Assembly: GCA_943737045.1 (NCBI GenBank)
Contig: CALSFV010000210.1
Span: 1,675,001-1,739,000, forward strand
Origin: Parapristionchus giblindavisi
Taxonomy: Eukaryota > Nematoda > Chromadorea > Rhabditida > Diplogasteridae
Length of the DNA stretch: 64,000 nucleotides
Reading direction: 5' to 3'
Shown here: piece after piece, positions 38,301 through 47,900 of the stretch
Numbering within the stretch: the first letter of the stretch is position 1
How the letters are laid out: each line of letters starts with the position of its first letter
Notes under the pieces: generated by a model
Told to the model about the DNA's origin: nothing
Seen by the model: the letters and a program-made list of their open reading frames with translations, nothing else
Databases searched by the model: none
Made by a program: the position numbers and the translations under genes

Positions 38301-39430
38301 AATCACGCTAATCAATGGATGTTTACTGTAGGTTTCGAGTTTTTTCTTATAACCTTTTTATGTCTTGCTAATTTCTCTTTAATTTTCATTCGTGACATTG
38401 TTTTTTCAAGTTTAATGAGGTTAAAAATGTGATTGGTGCTAATATTTACTATGAATAACATTATAGTCCGTTGATAGGTAATTTTTATTAGATAATTGAT
38501 AGGCAGTAATGTGTTTATGAACATATATTTAATGGAATAAACATTTTAAAAAACAAAAATTTCTATGGATGGCTTGTTCATTGATGTTACCATAGTTCTC
38601 TTTGCCCAAAGTCTTTTCATATAATGAATCATGAGATAACATGTTTATCGATTGTTCTATGGTCCATTTCCGGTAGGGGGGTGAGTGCTACTTTTAGATT
38701 CACTTCGTCCCTATCGCACACACTCTTATTTTCTCACTCCAATCACTTTCTATTTAATCTATCATCTATCAAATCAATCTGCTAAAGATAGACACATGAC
38801 AGATGACAGACATAGACGAACAGACAATTGTCTATAGATACATACACATTATCTTCGATACATTTATGCAAATCAAAATATCGCCGCGGTTTTCGCAGTA
38901 AAAAGAAAAGCGCTAAATATAAACTATATCTAAGTGTAAGAGCTTACTCATAACATGGTGATAGTTCTATCGCAATTTGCATACATGAAATGACAAACAT
39001 ATTTTGTTGGATCTCGAAAAGCCGACAAACTTGAGAAGAAGTGCCTCCACGACTCGTGCTTTCCTTTGATTGCCTCACTCTCGTCCCATGGAAGACTTGA
39101 CGGTAGAAGATCTCGTGACTACAGAGTTCAAAGATCAAAGATCAGAGTTCAAAGATCAAAGCACCTGTTCCTCATCCACATCCTCCACTTCTTGTTGTAC
39201 GATATCTTCATCTAACTGAAAATATTTTAAAATCAATATTTTAAAAGTATTTAACGACAGCGCCCGATAAAGCTCGAAACTTTCCGCACTGACAATGAGC
39301 AAACTGAGCAAACTCTCTCGCTGACAAAGAAAGTGAGAGAGCTCTTTAAGGAGCCAAGACTGGTAAGATCCGCTAAATCTTTACTAACCTTATCCGTAAC
39401 ATACGAATCTCCATTGCTATCTACAGTCAT
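30474..39430 (-). CDS. clh: CLC-family chloride channel, CLC-2-like
   Basis: Twenty-seven minus-strand exons: 39389-39430, 39165-39215, 38985-39118, 37842-37975, 37590-37637, 37425-37508, 37223-37356, 37042-37106, 36718-36815, 36529-36660, 35936-36020, 35782-35883, 35645-35729, 35513-35586, 35367-35454, 35043-35141, 34918-34996, 34755-34852, 34555-34670, 34416-34487, 33825-33889, 33055-33184, 32681-32763, 32367-32416, 31019-31126, 30641-30727, 30474-30578. They join in phase into 815 aa. Selectivity-filter motifs: GSGIPE (about residue 164), GKEGPFVH (about 206, with the gating Glu) and GIFVP (about 465); then [12 protein letters not shown] and two cytoplasmic CBS segments ([36 protein letters not shown]). 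The dimeric channel would pass Cl- across the plasma membrane. An upstream coding exon is possible, since the open frame continues to 39454. Many introns are heptamer arrays; the stop codon abuts a MITE. Confidence 0.94.
30579..30640. repeat. Intron made almost wholly of TTTGATC heptamers
   Basis: The 62-bp last CLC intron runs GTGATCTTTGATC ... CTTTGATCTTTGCAG in gene sense; nearly every base belongs to a heptamer unit. Similar CLC introns: 34488-34554, 34671-34754, 35455-35512, 35587-35644, 35730-35781, 35884-35935, 36661-36717 and 39119-39164. Confidence 0.92.
31178..31305. mobile_element. Palindromic element with TTTCAAAACGTG ends
   Basis: Left TTTCAAAACGTGTGCATGCCG and right GCATGCGCACGTTTTGAAA pair, as do the inner GTAACCTCCGCCGTA/TACGGCGGAAGTTAC blocks. 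It lies in a CLC intron. Confidence 0.75.
31310..31645. mobile_element. MITE with ACACTGAGAGCAAACTT ends, family 4, long copy
   Basis: Ends CACTGAGAGCAAACTTGCC and TAAGTTTGCTCTCAGTG are inverted; the inner GGGTAATCGTTACC/GGTAACGATTTGCC blocks repeat. A short, nearly perfect palindromic copy is at 33484-33594. Both lie in CLC introns. Confidence 0.8.
31785..32240. mobile_element. Inverted-repeat element with ACAAGGGAATG ends
   Basis: Outer ends ACAAGGGAATGCGTACAACTC and GAGTTCTTAACATTCCCTTGT pair, then a stronger inner pair (GATATCCGTCGAGTCTACTT and complement) near 31870 and 32140. It lies in a CLC intron next to an ATT array. Confidence 0.75.
32247..32330. repeat. (ATT)n microsatellite, about 27 units
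   Basis: Trinucleotide array in a CLC intron, directly beside the 31785-32240 element. Confidence 0.95.
33196..33327. mobile_element. Hairpin MITE, family 5, copy 2
   Basis: Ends TCCATGAACATTGGTAAACC and GTTTGCCAACGTTCATGGA are inverted; inner TGACGTCACGTTTGCC. In a CLC intron. Related to 2108-2223. Confidence 0.78.
33484..33594. mobile_element. Palindromic MITE, family 4, short copy
   Basis: An almost perfect hairpin: ACACTGAGAGCAAACTTACC at one end and its complement at the other, with a ~40-bp centre. Confidence 0.85.
36333..36480. mobile_element. MITE, family 6, copy 2
   Basis: Ends GCACTACGTCGATTGAGAACC and GGTTCTCATCCGACCTAGTGC are inverted. In the CLC intron between exons 36529 and 35936. 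Partner of 15131-15290. Confidence 0.78.
38095..38295. mobile_element. Possible short element with CATAGGTGGGC/CAACCTATG ends
   Basis: Imperfect inverted ends surround a segment rich in GCCTTGCCT and AGCCTAGCCTTGC words, in the largest CLC intron. Weak evidence. Confidence 0.35.
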
Positions 39431-40607
39431 GAGGGGAACCTCAATCGGAGCCACCTTGAAATTTCAGTTTCAAATATTGATTTTTCGAGATAAATGATTC
39501 AAAAGTTTCCATCGAAAGAAGCTATTTTATTATATATGAAAAGTGAGGAGCTTTCTAGGTCATAGGTGGCCATTGAATTCGAGATAAGGTGGGGCCATGA
39601 ACTGCATGGTTATCGATTTTTGGAAGAATCGAGGCTAAAGGGGTTCGTCGGGAGATAAACATCAGAAAGAAGTAGGTAAACTCGATGTATTGGTATGGAC
39701 GAAACACTTTGTGCGAAACGAACAAGAGCAGTATATGGAGTAGGGACGAGAGAGCACGGCGATTGAGGAGAGTGCAGACACGATGGGTGTGAGAGATAGT
39801 GTACGAAGTGAAGAGTGCGCAGATGAGCAGTGTATTAGAGAGTGTGATAGAGTGAGAGAGTCTGACGAAGTAGAGTAAACGAGATAGTATGGTAGATTGA
39901 GAGAGTACAGGGAAACAGAGTGAGGAAGAGTTAGATTATGTTGTGTGAGAGAAATGGTGACCATGAACGTTGAGAGATCAATCCAACCCCGTGAGTACTC
40001 CCAGTTGCCGATCATGCACTCTCATATCTGAGTATTTCGGCACCGAAAACACGAATTCTCTAGTACTGTTATTAAAGGTCTACCGATGTTAACTTTATGT
40101 TCCCGACACCAACGCATTCGAGATAACGCAGAAAAACAGAAAAAAATGATGTATTGTTTCAGAAGAAATTCAGAAGAAAAAGAACCGTTAGGGGTGATGA
40201 CAGACAAGCGGATAATGAAAACGGAAATTAGAAAGATTGTCGTGTGAGAGGCGAACTTGTTTTAATGTGCTGATCTATAATCTATGATTGATTAGAGAAA
40301 TACAACTCCAAGCTTATTTGAACTTTCGTACGCAAAGTGTGACCAGTGCTTAGACTATTAAATTAGCATGGGGTGTGTATTTAAAGGGTGATTGAAGTTT
40401 CTTCCTATTAATTAAATTGTGATTAATTTGCATGTTGCGATTATTTATGCGTAGTATTGAATAAAAAAAGTTTAAAAATATAATATAGGAAAAGAAAGAA
40501 ATACAGAACTATAAAGAGAAAGTATAATAATAATAACAGTAAATATAAATTAGAATTAATATTATTAAGTATGTAAATATAAATTAGATAAATCAGCAAA
40601 AACATAT
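39431..40607. other. Region upstream of the CLC gene
   Basis: Probably holds the CLC promoter and perhaps a first exon. The stretch 39720-39960 is purine-rich (GAGAGTG words) and gives spurious long frames on the other strand. A degraded family-1 MITE lies at 40300-40385. Confidence 0.4.
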
Positions 40608-40689
40608 CGCAGCGGGCAGGGTTCGAACCTACGCGGGCAACGCCCAATAGATTTCAAGTCTATCTCCCTAACCACTCGGACACCGCTGC
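40608..40689 (-). tRNA. tRNA-Ser (anticodon UGA)
   Basis: 82 nt, minus strand. The 5' GCAGCGG pairs with the 3' CCGCTGC, with discriminator G. Box A is TGTCCGAGTGG and box B GGTTCGAACCC. The anticodon arm ATAGA-CTTGAAA-TCTAT gives anticodon TGA, and a long variable arm (GGGCGTTGCCC) marks a class II serine tRNA. A T-run follows the 3' end, as for Pol III termination. Confidence 0.95.
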
Positions 40690-41380
40690 ATGCTCTCTCA
40701 CACTCCCTGTGGGTTTAGCAATTACTCGCTCTCGCATATGGGGGTCATAGGCCAACGTAACTTCACCGAGAAGACAAGTAAACAAGAGATAAGAGCAGCT
40801 CAAAGAAACCAATTTTCATTATTCAATTCGGCACTTTATTCCTCGACTGAAACTCATTCGGAATAGCTGAAGAAATAGCATTCAATGCCAATCGAACCTG
40901 CATATCTATTTGAAGTATCTCGTGGTCGTCCTTAATATCAATAATCGATTTAAGCTGCCACTCCGTTATTGCTCCATCCTTTCATTATTTGTATTTTAAC
41001 AGATGTATAAATAAATAAATAAATAAATAAGTGCTCGCTTTTCGGGAGAAAGTTTATTTCATAACAGCCCATCGCGAACATTCTACAACACATAATCGGA
41101 TTTACTGTGAACACATATTCCGGAAGAATCACGTAACTGTGGTATGATAATGAATTTGAGTTTATTTGTTTTTTATACCAAAAAAGTTGAGCTCTATTAC
41201 GCTTTCAGCTGACAGGTCTCTAACAATTATGTTTACACCTTTTTATTTTCTTGAAGATTTATCTAATTTAAAAAATATTCAAAGAAGTCAAATTTAAATG
41301 AAAGAAGTCTTCAAGGTGCACTAAATATTATTTGTATCTTTTAAAAATATTTTCAATTTTTTCAGTTCAGCAAAAACTGT
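40690..41380. other. Spacer between the two tRNA-Ser genes
   Basis: No gene recognised. Contains a short ATAA repeat near 41009-41030. Confidence 0.45.
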
Positions 41381-41462
41381 CGCAGCGGGCAGGGTTCGAA
41401 CCTACGCGGGCAATGCCCAATAGATTTCAAGTCTATCTCCTTAACCACTCGGACACCGCTGC
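41381..41462 (-). tRNA. tRNA-Ser (anticodon UGA), second copy
   Basis: Same 82-nt structure and anticodon as the gene at 40608, with two base differences: the D-arm has GGTTAAGG and the variable arm GGGCATTGCCC. All stems pair and a T-run follows. Probably a tandem duplicate. Confidence 0.94.
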
Positions 41463-41721
41463 ACATGTTTGACATCGGAAGGTGGATCTATGAATCCTTC
41501 CGTTTCAGGGGAAATTTTTCGCAATTTCTTATTCTTCCGCCTCTGATTATGAGAGATATTTACCCCGTTCAGGAAAAAAAGTAGAAAACGAAATTAGTGA
41601 TTGAAATGTATGAAACCCTTATCCATTAGGTCTGCTTTGTGGTATATTGTAGTATCTTGTTTGATATTGTAATTGTTTAACATTGATTGAAAGGTATTTA
41701 TCGATCGACAATTGTCTACAT

Positions 41722-43067
41722 TTAGGCGAGCTTGGCAGCGTGATAACGGGCACGAAGACGTCTCTTTCTGTATCCTCCATCGGTCTCACCCTCGTGCTTG
41801 GTCGACACCTGCTCGTATCCTCTGGACTCGACGACTCCAGCGCTCTCTCCGGATCTGCTGGGGCAGGGGCAGTAAGCTCCGTCGCCTCCGGGTGCTCCAG
41901 CATCTCCAGCTGCTCCAGGGTGTCCATCGGCTCCGGGAGCTCCTGGAGCTCCGGCACGTCCAGGTCCTCCAGCGGGTCCACGAGATCCGGGAGCTCCAGC
42001 GTGTCCGCGAGCTCCAGCACGTCCAGCATGTCCGGCGGGTCCAGCGCGACCGGGTGCTCCAGGCTTGCCCTTTCCGGATTTGCCAGGGGCTCCGGGAGCT
42101 CCGGGAGCTCCATCAGGTCCGTTTCTTCCGCTAGGTCCAGCATTTCCGGCGGGTCCAGCGGGTCCGGGACGTCCGGCTCCGGATCCAGTTCCGGGAGCTC
42201 CAGCCTGTCCGTTGGGTCCGGGTCTGCCTGCGGCTCCAGCGGGTCCGGGAGGTCCGGGGCGTCCAGCGGGACACTGAATGCACCCGGTCTTGGTGGCAGA
42301 TACAAGTCCGACTCCGGCGTTTCCGTTCTTGCCGGGGTGTCCGTTCTCTCCATCATCTCCGGGAGCTCCGGGAGCTCCGGGAGGACCGGGAGGTCCAGCG
42401 GGGCAGTTGTTGGGCTGTGCTCCGCAGTTGCACTTGCCGGCCTGTCTCTTGGCGCGGCCGAAGATGGAGGCTGCGTCGGGAGCGGCAGTAGGAACACGGG
42501 TGGCGGTGACCATATCGGCCCAGGCAGCGTCAGCGTTCTCCTCAAATTATTGATTGATTATCGATTGATTGATTGTTGATTGATTGATTGTTGACAGATT
42601 ATCGATTTGCATACCTTGAACTCGTTGAGATCCTCGAGAGACTTGGCGTAGAAGTCATCTATATCGTTCATCATGTGGACGAGTCCTCCGAGACATCTTA
42701 AATCGATTTATTGATTTTAAAAAAAATTGAAGTCAGCAGACAATTCTGACAATTCAAAGTGAGCAATGTTGTGCAAAAGCTGGCTTTTTGCCGCGTTTAA
42801 TGAATTCTCTACATTGGAAAGTCAATAATGCAATAAGTACTCTGGTATTTTCAAACCAGTAGTTTACTTATATTTTCCACTAGCTGTAGACTCGCAAGTC
42901 ATAATACGGTAATGCATTTCGTCAAATGTTCTTTCACTTGTAGTGAACTAGCAGTAAACTACTAGTGACGTAGCATAAGTAAACTACTAGTTTACTAACC
43001 CTAGCACAGCGACAGCGGCCGAGATGGATGCGAAGGCCACGACGGCCTCAGTTGTAGTTCGTCCCAT
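41722..43067 (-). CDS. col: Cuticle collagen
   Basis: Three exons on the minus strand: 43000-43067, 42615-42696 and 41722-42540, joining in phase into 322 aa. The N-terminus [15 protein letters not shown] begins a signal-anchor segment. A furin-type site, GRAKR, lies near residue 70, before the Cys-rich [13 protein letters not shown]. Gly-X-Y blocks follow, interrupted by a [12 protein letters not shown] linker, and a cysteine pair YCPCP precedes a short charged tail. This is the standard plan of nematode cuticle collagens, secreted by the hypodermis at each moult and cross-linked in the cuticle. The cysteine spacing should place it in a col subfamily, but I cannot say which. Long frames on both strands over exon 3 are shadows of its GC-rich repeats. 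Intron 1 is largely a family-3 element. Confidence 0.96.
42838..42998. mobile_element. MITE, family 3 (CTCTGGTATTT ends), in collagen intron 1
   Basis: Left end CTCTGGTATTTTCAAACCAG; the right half has AGTAAACTACTAGTTTACTA but lacks the terminal AAATACCAGAG found in sister copies 48877-49090, 47677-47843 and 61184-61296. The broken right end reaches the collagen 5' splice site. Confidence 0.7.
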
Positions 43068-43746
43068 GATCCGATTGGAGAGAATGCGACTTCTGTCCTT
43101 GAAGATTAGATCGTACCTTATATACTCCCATCTGCTAACCGATCCGATACTGCCGTACTGGTACTGAACTCTCTTGTGAGTAACATTCTCTCGCCTCGGT
43201 CTCTCATGGCCCCAACGCTCTCTCGTCACGTAGAATGTCAACAAGGTGAAGCATTTAACCGATCCGATTTGCTGTTTTTGGTTCCAATCTACGATTTATG
43301 AGAAGTATCGATTAGTACTGCCCACTTATTTGTCTACTAGCACCGAACTGCGTACAATATTGATTGGCCGACATCTGAAACCCCCTTCTGATGGTTTTCA
43401 TTTAATGTAGTAGGCAGCGTTTAATATCTTCAGTTGTATATTTCTTTCTAAAATTGAACAGATTTATCTATATTATAACAGCGAATTGATGATAAAGCAC
43501 AATTGAATCGACGTGCGAGAACAAGGTGATTTGAAAAAAATTATAGAAACAGGTTGTTTTTAAACGAAAATTGGGCAGAAGAGAATCTTGGAGGTTAAAG
43601 CACATTAGTTGCTGTTGTTTGAATCGAAGGACGATTGGAATTGAAAACAAACAGAATTGAATGGGAAAGTGAGTGTGGATGATAGCAAAAGCTCAAAGAT
43701 CAGAGATCAAAGATCAGAGATCAAAGATCAAGGAACATCTGCCAAC
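43068..43746. other. Collagen promoter region and downstream spacer
   Basis: Upstream of the collagen ATG; a GATCAAAGATCAGA heptamer cluster lies at 43692-43735, just beyond the ubiquitin-fold gene's stop. No exon is supported. Confidence 0.4.
43117..43126 (-). promoter_or_regulatory. TATA-like box of the collagen gene
   Basis: GTATATAAGG in minus-strand sense, about 50 bp before the collagen ATG at 43067, a usual spacing for short nematode collagen 5' UTRs. Confidence 0.5.
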
Positions 43747-44432
43747 TCATAGATTAGGCATATTGGGCACTTCAATGATCGTGGGCGTACAGTAGATGGT
43801 GTATCCATGCTTGACATGGTAATCGCTGATCTTACGATTGTCATCCAGCGCCATCGATCCGAACGCGACCCATTGAACCTGAAACAAGAGATTACGGTAT
43901 ATTTCCGGTCGAGAGCCCGTGGCGTATACCTGAGTGGGTACGGTAGTGGCGTCCTCGATGGCCTGCTTAAAGTCGGCCACGGTATCGGTCGGGGAGCAGG
44001 ATACCATGAATGAGTGACCGGCCAGCGCTCGAGTCTTGTTATAGACGACCACTCGAAGTTGCCTTAAAGAAATGTGGTAGACATCATACATTGCCATACC
44101 CTCGCAATGCGAGGATTGACCCACTATATAAGGCCCATTTCGACCACTTGATGTGAAAGGAAGAAAAAATGACGATTTTAAAGCGAAAATAACGAATTTT
44201 GTGAATCAACCCACTCTATTTCGAGAATTGACCCACTATATAAAAATAAAGAGCGAGGGTACCGAAAATGTATGGTAGACATTGGCAAAAGATTAAGGAG
44301 TGTAGGTTTTTAATATAGAGAAAACCTCGGGGAAATCGCTTTTTATCGTGACGATAGTTTGAAATGCTATTCGTGAAACTAAACCTAATTGTAAGCAGAG
44401 AAGGATCGAGCGAATTGCGATGCAACTTACAT
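43747..44432 (-). CDS. Small ubiquitin-fold protein
   Basis: Two clear minus-strand exons, 43930-44062 and 43747-43878, encode 87 residues that look like a ubiquitin-type beta-grasp: a first strand LRVVVYNK, a central helix TVADFKQAIEDAT, and a later GSMALDDNRKISDYHVKHG resembling the ubiquitin D-G-x-L-x-D-Y region. Exon 43930-44062 starts with G; a well-formed donor at 44431 follows bases AT, so splicing would create the ATG (AT|G) and give 88 aa. Alternatively, translation could start in the unspliced frame at about 44094 or 44124. There is no C-terminal diglycine, so it is unlikely to be a conjugated modifier. Resemblance is to ubiquitin-like proteins in general; I cannot assign a named family. 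Confidence 0.72.
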
Positions 44433-44995
44433 TGTACAGAATCGTTGGTGGCAGATGTTGGTTTTGTGAAGTCTACATCTCCCTTTTGTATCTCCTCCTT
44501 CGTTCTTTTCCCTTATGTTTAATTACCTGCTATCCCAGGATCCCGGCCACTTTCAGCCTTTAGATACTTGCTAATTTAGGGTGGCACATAAGATTTTCCG
44601 TTGTAAACGTTTGATTCATTGTCAGTATAAATATAAAAGTATTTTCATAAGTAAGTAAATATAGACATAGAATATAGAACTAAATAAATATAAGTGAATT
44701 CAGCCAGACGCCAGACTCTCAGAAACGAAAACTTATCCCATTTCGCAATTGGCATCCAATTTTGTCGAAAACATTGTCAACACCGAATATCAACATGAAA
44801 TTTAAGTTAAATTAGCATTTATTGACATGAAAACTTCACAAGACATGGGAAATCTGACATGGAATGAGAATATTGCCTTTTGTTTGTTTTAGTTGGAGAG
44901 ATATGTACAGTAACCGGTATGTTCAAATAAACTGGTGATCAGACAATGTGGTCTTACAACGACCAGTACTTAGGGTTAGGAATGCACTTAGCGAA
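44433..44995. other. Intergenic region
   Basis: Between the ubiquitin-fold gene's 5' side and the end of SLC17 gene C. No exon or defined repeat. Confidence 0.4.
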
Positions 44996-47900
44996 CTAAG
45001 AGTTAGGGTTAAAGTTAGGGTCGGCGGAAGTGTCCGCCCGAATGGGTGATTCCTTCTTGGTATCGGCTACGGACGCCCGATGGGCCATGTCGACCTCGGT
45101 CCAATCGCACGCCTCGCCCCGGATGAAGACGCAGAAGATGACGTCAGTGACAACCTGAATTGGGGGAATGTCGACTTTTGTGAGCGCACTCGGCGCACCA
45201 CCACACCACCACACTCACCTCCACTATGGCTGTGATGACGAAGACCCATCTCCATTCGTCCTGGGTGTTGTTGGGAGTGAGCGCGTTCACGAGGAAGGGC
45301 ACTACGATCATCGTGAACGTAATCATCAGAGAGATGTTGCCAGTGACGAAATGGCTGCAATACCGTAACCTCTTATCTACAGTATTCCTCAGATACCGTT
45401 ATCATAAGCTACCACATTTTTCGGATACCGTAATCATCACTGTCGTAGAAAACGGATACCGTTCATTGTCGTACCCCTCATATACCGAAACTACCGTATA
45501 ACTGCTATGCCGTAACTTCCCGTACCTGTACTGCTTGCTGATCACGGGTCCGCTCTTGAAGAATCCTCCCGTGGTCGCGCCAAGAATACCCGCGGCACCA
45601 CCCATGAGTAACATATTGAAGTACTGGAATAATTAAGGGTTAAATTCGGCACGCATTTTTACAATATTATAATAATAGAATACTATTACAATAATACAAT
45701 AATATAAAACCATATCCCAGCACACCACAGTGTGAACCTGAGAAACATTGATTGATTGATTGATTGATTGGCAATAATAGATGTACAAGTTTAGGTTTGC
45801 ACGCACATAAAATGTGAATTATTTAAAAAAAAATATATATAGGCTAAATGATGATGAAAGACTATCGCGAACTGGAACTACCTTGGAGTCCTCAGACATA
45901 CAGGCGAGAAGAGAGAAGCACACGGCGGAGCCGATGAAGGCGACCGAGTTGAAGATACGAAACTTGTTCACCTCAGAGATGAACTTGATACGGTCGGAGA
46001 TGCCTCCTTGAAAGATCAAAGATCAGTGATATATTTCAAAGAATGCTCGAAAACATGCCAAAGATCAGAGATCAATTATGGATTACGGTAGTCTCACCAC
46101 AAAGAAGTTTCATCAGAAATTGGGCGAGTGGAGGTAGAGCTGCGGAGAATCCGGTAGAGTTGGTGGAGAACCCGAGTACTGTAATTACGAACAGATTATC
46201 GACTACTACTACTTATCGCATTTTGACTACCGTACTACGAATTATCGCGAACTGACTACCGTACCCTTGGACAGATAGGTGGGTGAATAGAGGAACATGA
46301 GATTGACGGCGACGAAGTTTCCGATAGCCGCAACCCAAATGGCCCAGACGGCCGGCGTCCGGAATATGGCTGCGTACGGTATCGATTGAAGCGTCTTCTT
46401 ACTGTAACATCATGAGTTTCTATCGATAACTGACTTTATTTCGTGCTTACTCTGCCACAGCCTTTCCAATCTTGATCTTGCCACTCTCTACGTTGCCGAC
46501 GAAGGGGTGCTTCTGAAATAAACTCAGTGTTCGATAGTGCTTCGGAGTGAGACTACCGTATACCTGAGGCGAGTTACGGTAGAAGCAACCGTAGACGACG
46601 AATAGTACGAAGCCCGCGACACCGTGACAGTAGAACACTGATCTGGATTGATTGATTGATATATTATTGTGATTTGTTGAAATTTTTTTTTGATTTTTAT
46701 AAAACCTGTAACCAAGTTCACTAAATATCTTATAATAGAAACAATGGGATCTATGTTAAAGGGACACCCCAAGCTATTTTGAGTCTCTGCATTGGCAACG
46801 CTTTCTCGTAGATAAAGAAAGCGAGAGAGTGTGGCCAGAGCGTTGAGTTTCAAATTAGCTTGGGGTGTCCCTTTAAGTAAAAATCGTGATGAAATTTAAT
46901 AGAAATGTGTCTCACGGCCACGAGAAGGCAGAGCATAGGGCACCAGAGACGGGCATTGTTATCGCCGGTGAGAGTTGCACGTACGCAACCAGTACAGAGA
47001 CGAATAAACCAGTCTGCAATGAAAAATCTTGCCGTCTTAAAGTCTATATTAGTCTTAGAGGCACAGCTAATTTTATGCTCCGCTCTGGCAGCGTTCTGTC
47101 GTAGACAACGAAAGCGAGAGAGCGTTGCCAGAGCGGACAGTTTCCAATCAGCTTGGGGTGTGGTTTTGACTAATTCTGAATCAAGGTCTACCTGTTTGAA
47201 GTAGGTCCATCTACTGCAGAAAGCGCCGATGACAGGGAAGTTGCCAGCGAATGCGACCCCCTGAAAGAGCAAAGATCAAAGAGCAAATATCAAAGACCAA
47301 GACTCTCACCTGGAATGCACGTGCGACCAGCAGCCATACATAGCCGGCCTGCAAAATCGAGAATTATTCCAAAATCAATCGATAATCTACCGTACCCGAA
47401 TCGCAGTCGGCATAAGAATAGTGGCGACAGCCGAAACGACGCCCAGAAGAGTGAATACTGTACTGTAATCAATCAATCAATAATACTGTAGCGAATAAAT
47501 CAGCAAGGTCAGGCATACCGTAACATAATCAATAAGGTAAAGTATACTGTAGTCTTACCGTATACCGGCTCGATTGACGATATTCACGACGGGCAGATTG
47601 CATACGAGCGCCGCTATCGCCACAACAGACGTGATCCATGAACTCTGTGCTGGAAAGTCAATAAATCAATAGCATCCCTGGTATTTATAAAATCTTAAAT
47701 TGAAGCGTAAGTCTATCTAAAGTGGTATACTTTAAGGCATACTTTAAGGCCAAATGTTCTTTCACTTGAAGTGAACTTAAAGTCAGTTTCAAGTCCGTGA
47801 CATAGTTTAAGTATACTTTAAGTTCTGAAATACCAGAGACTGCTACATGAATCGCCAACTTTAGTTCCACTCTTTCACACAACCAATAGATGATACGCTT

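Noticed and set aside
39662..40015. 117-codon minus-strand frame upstream of the CLC gene
   Set aside because: It arises from a purine-rich tract (GAGAGTG words). Its MIGNWEY start could at most be a first CLC exon, but no donor joins it in phase.
41619..42579. Long open frames on both strands across 41.6-42.6 kb, other than the collagen frame
   Set aside because: They are shadows of the GC-rich Gly-X-Y repeat; only one minus-strand frame has the collagen pattern, furin site and splice-linked N-terminus.
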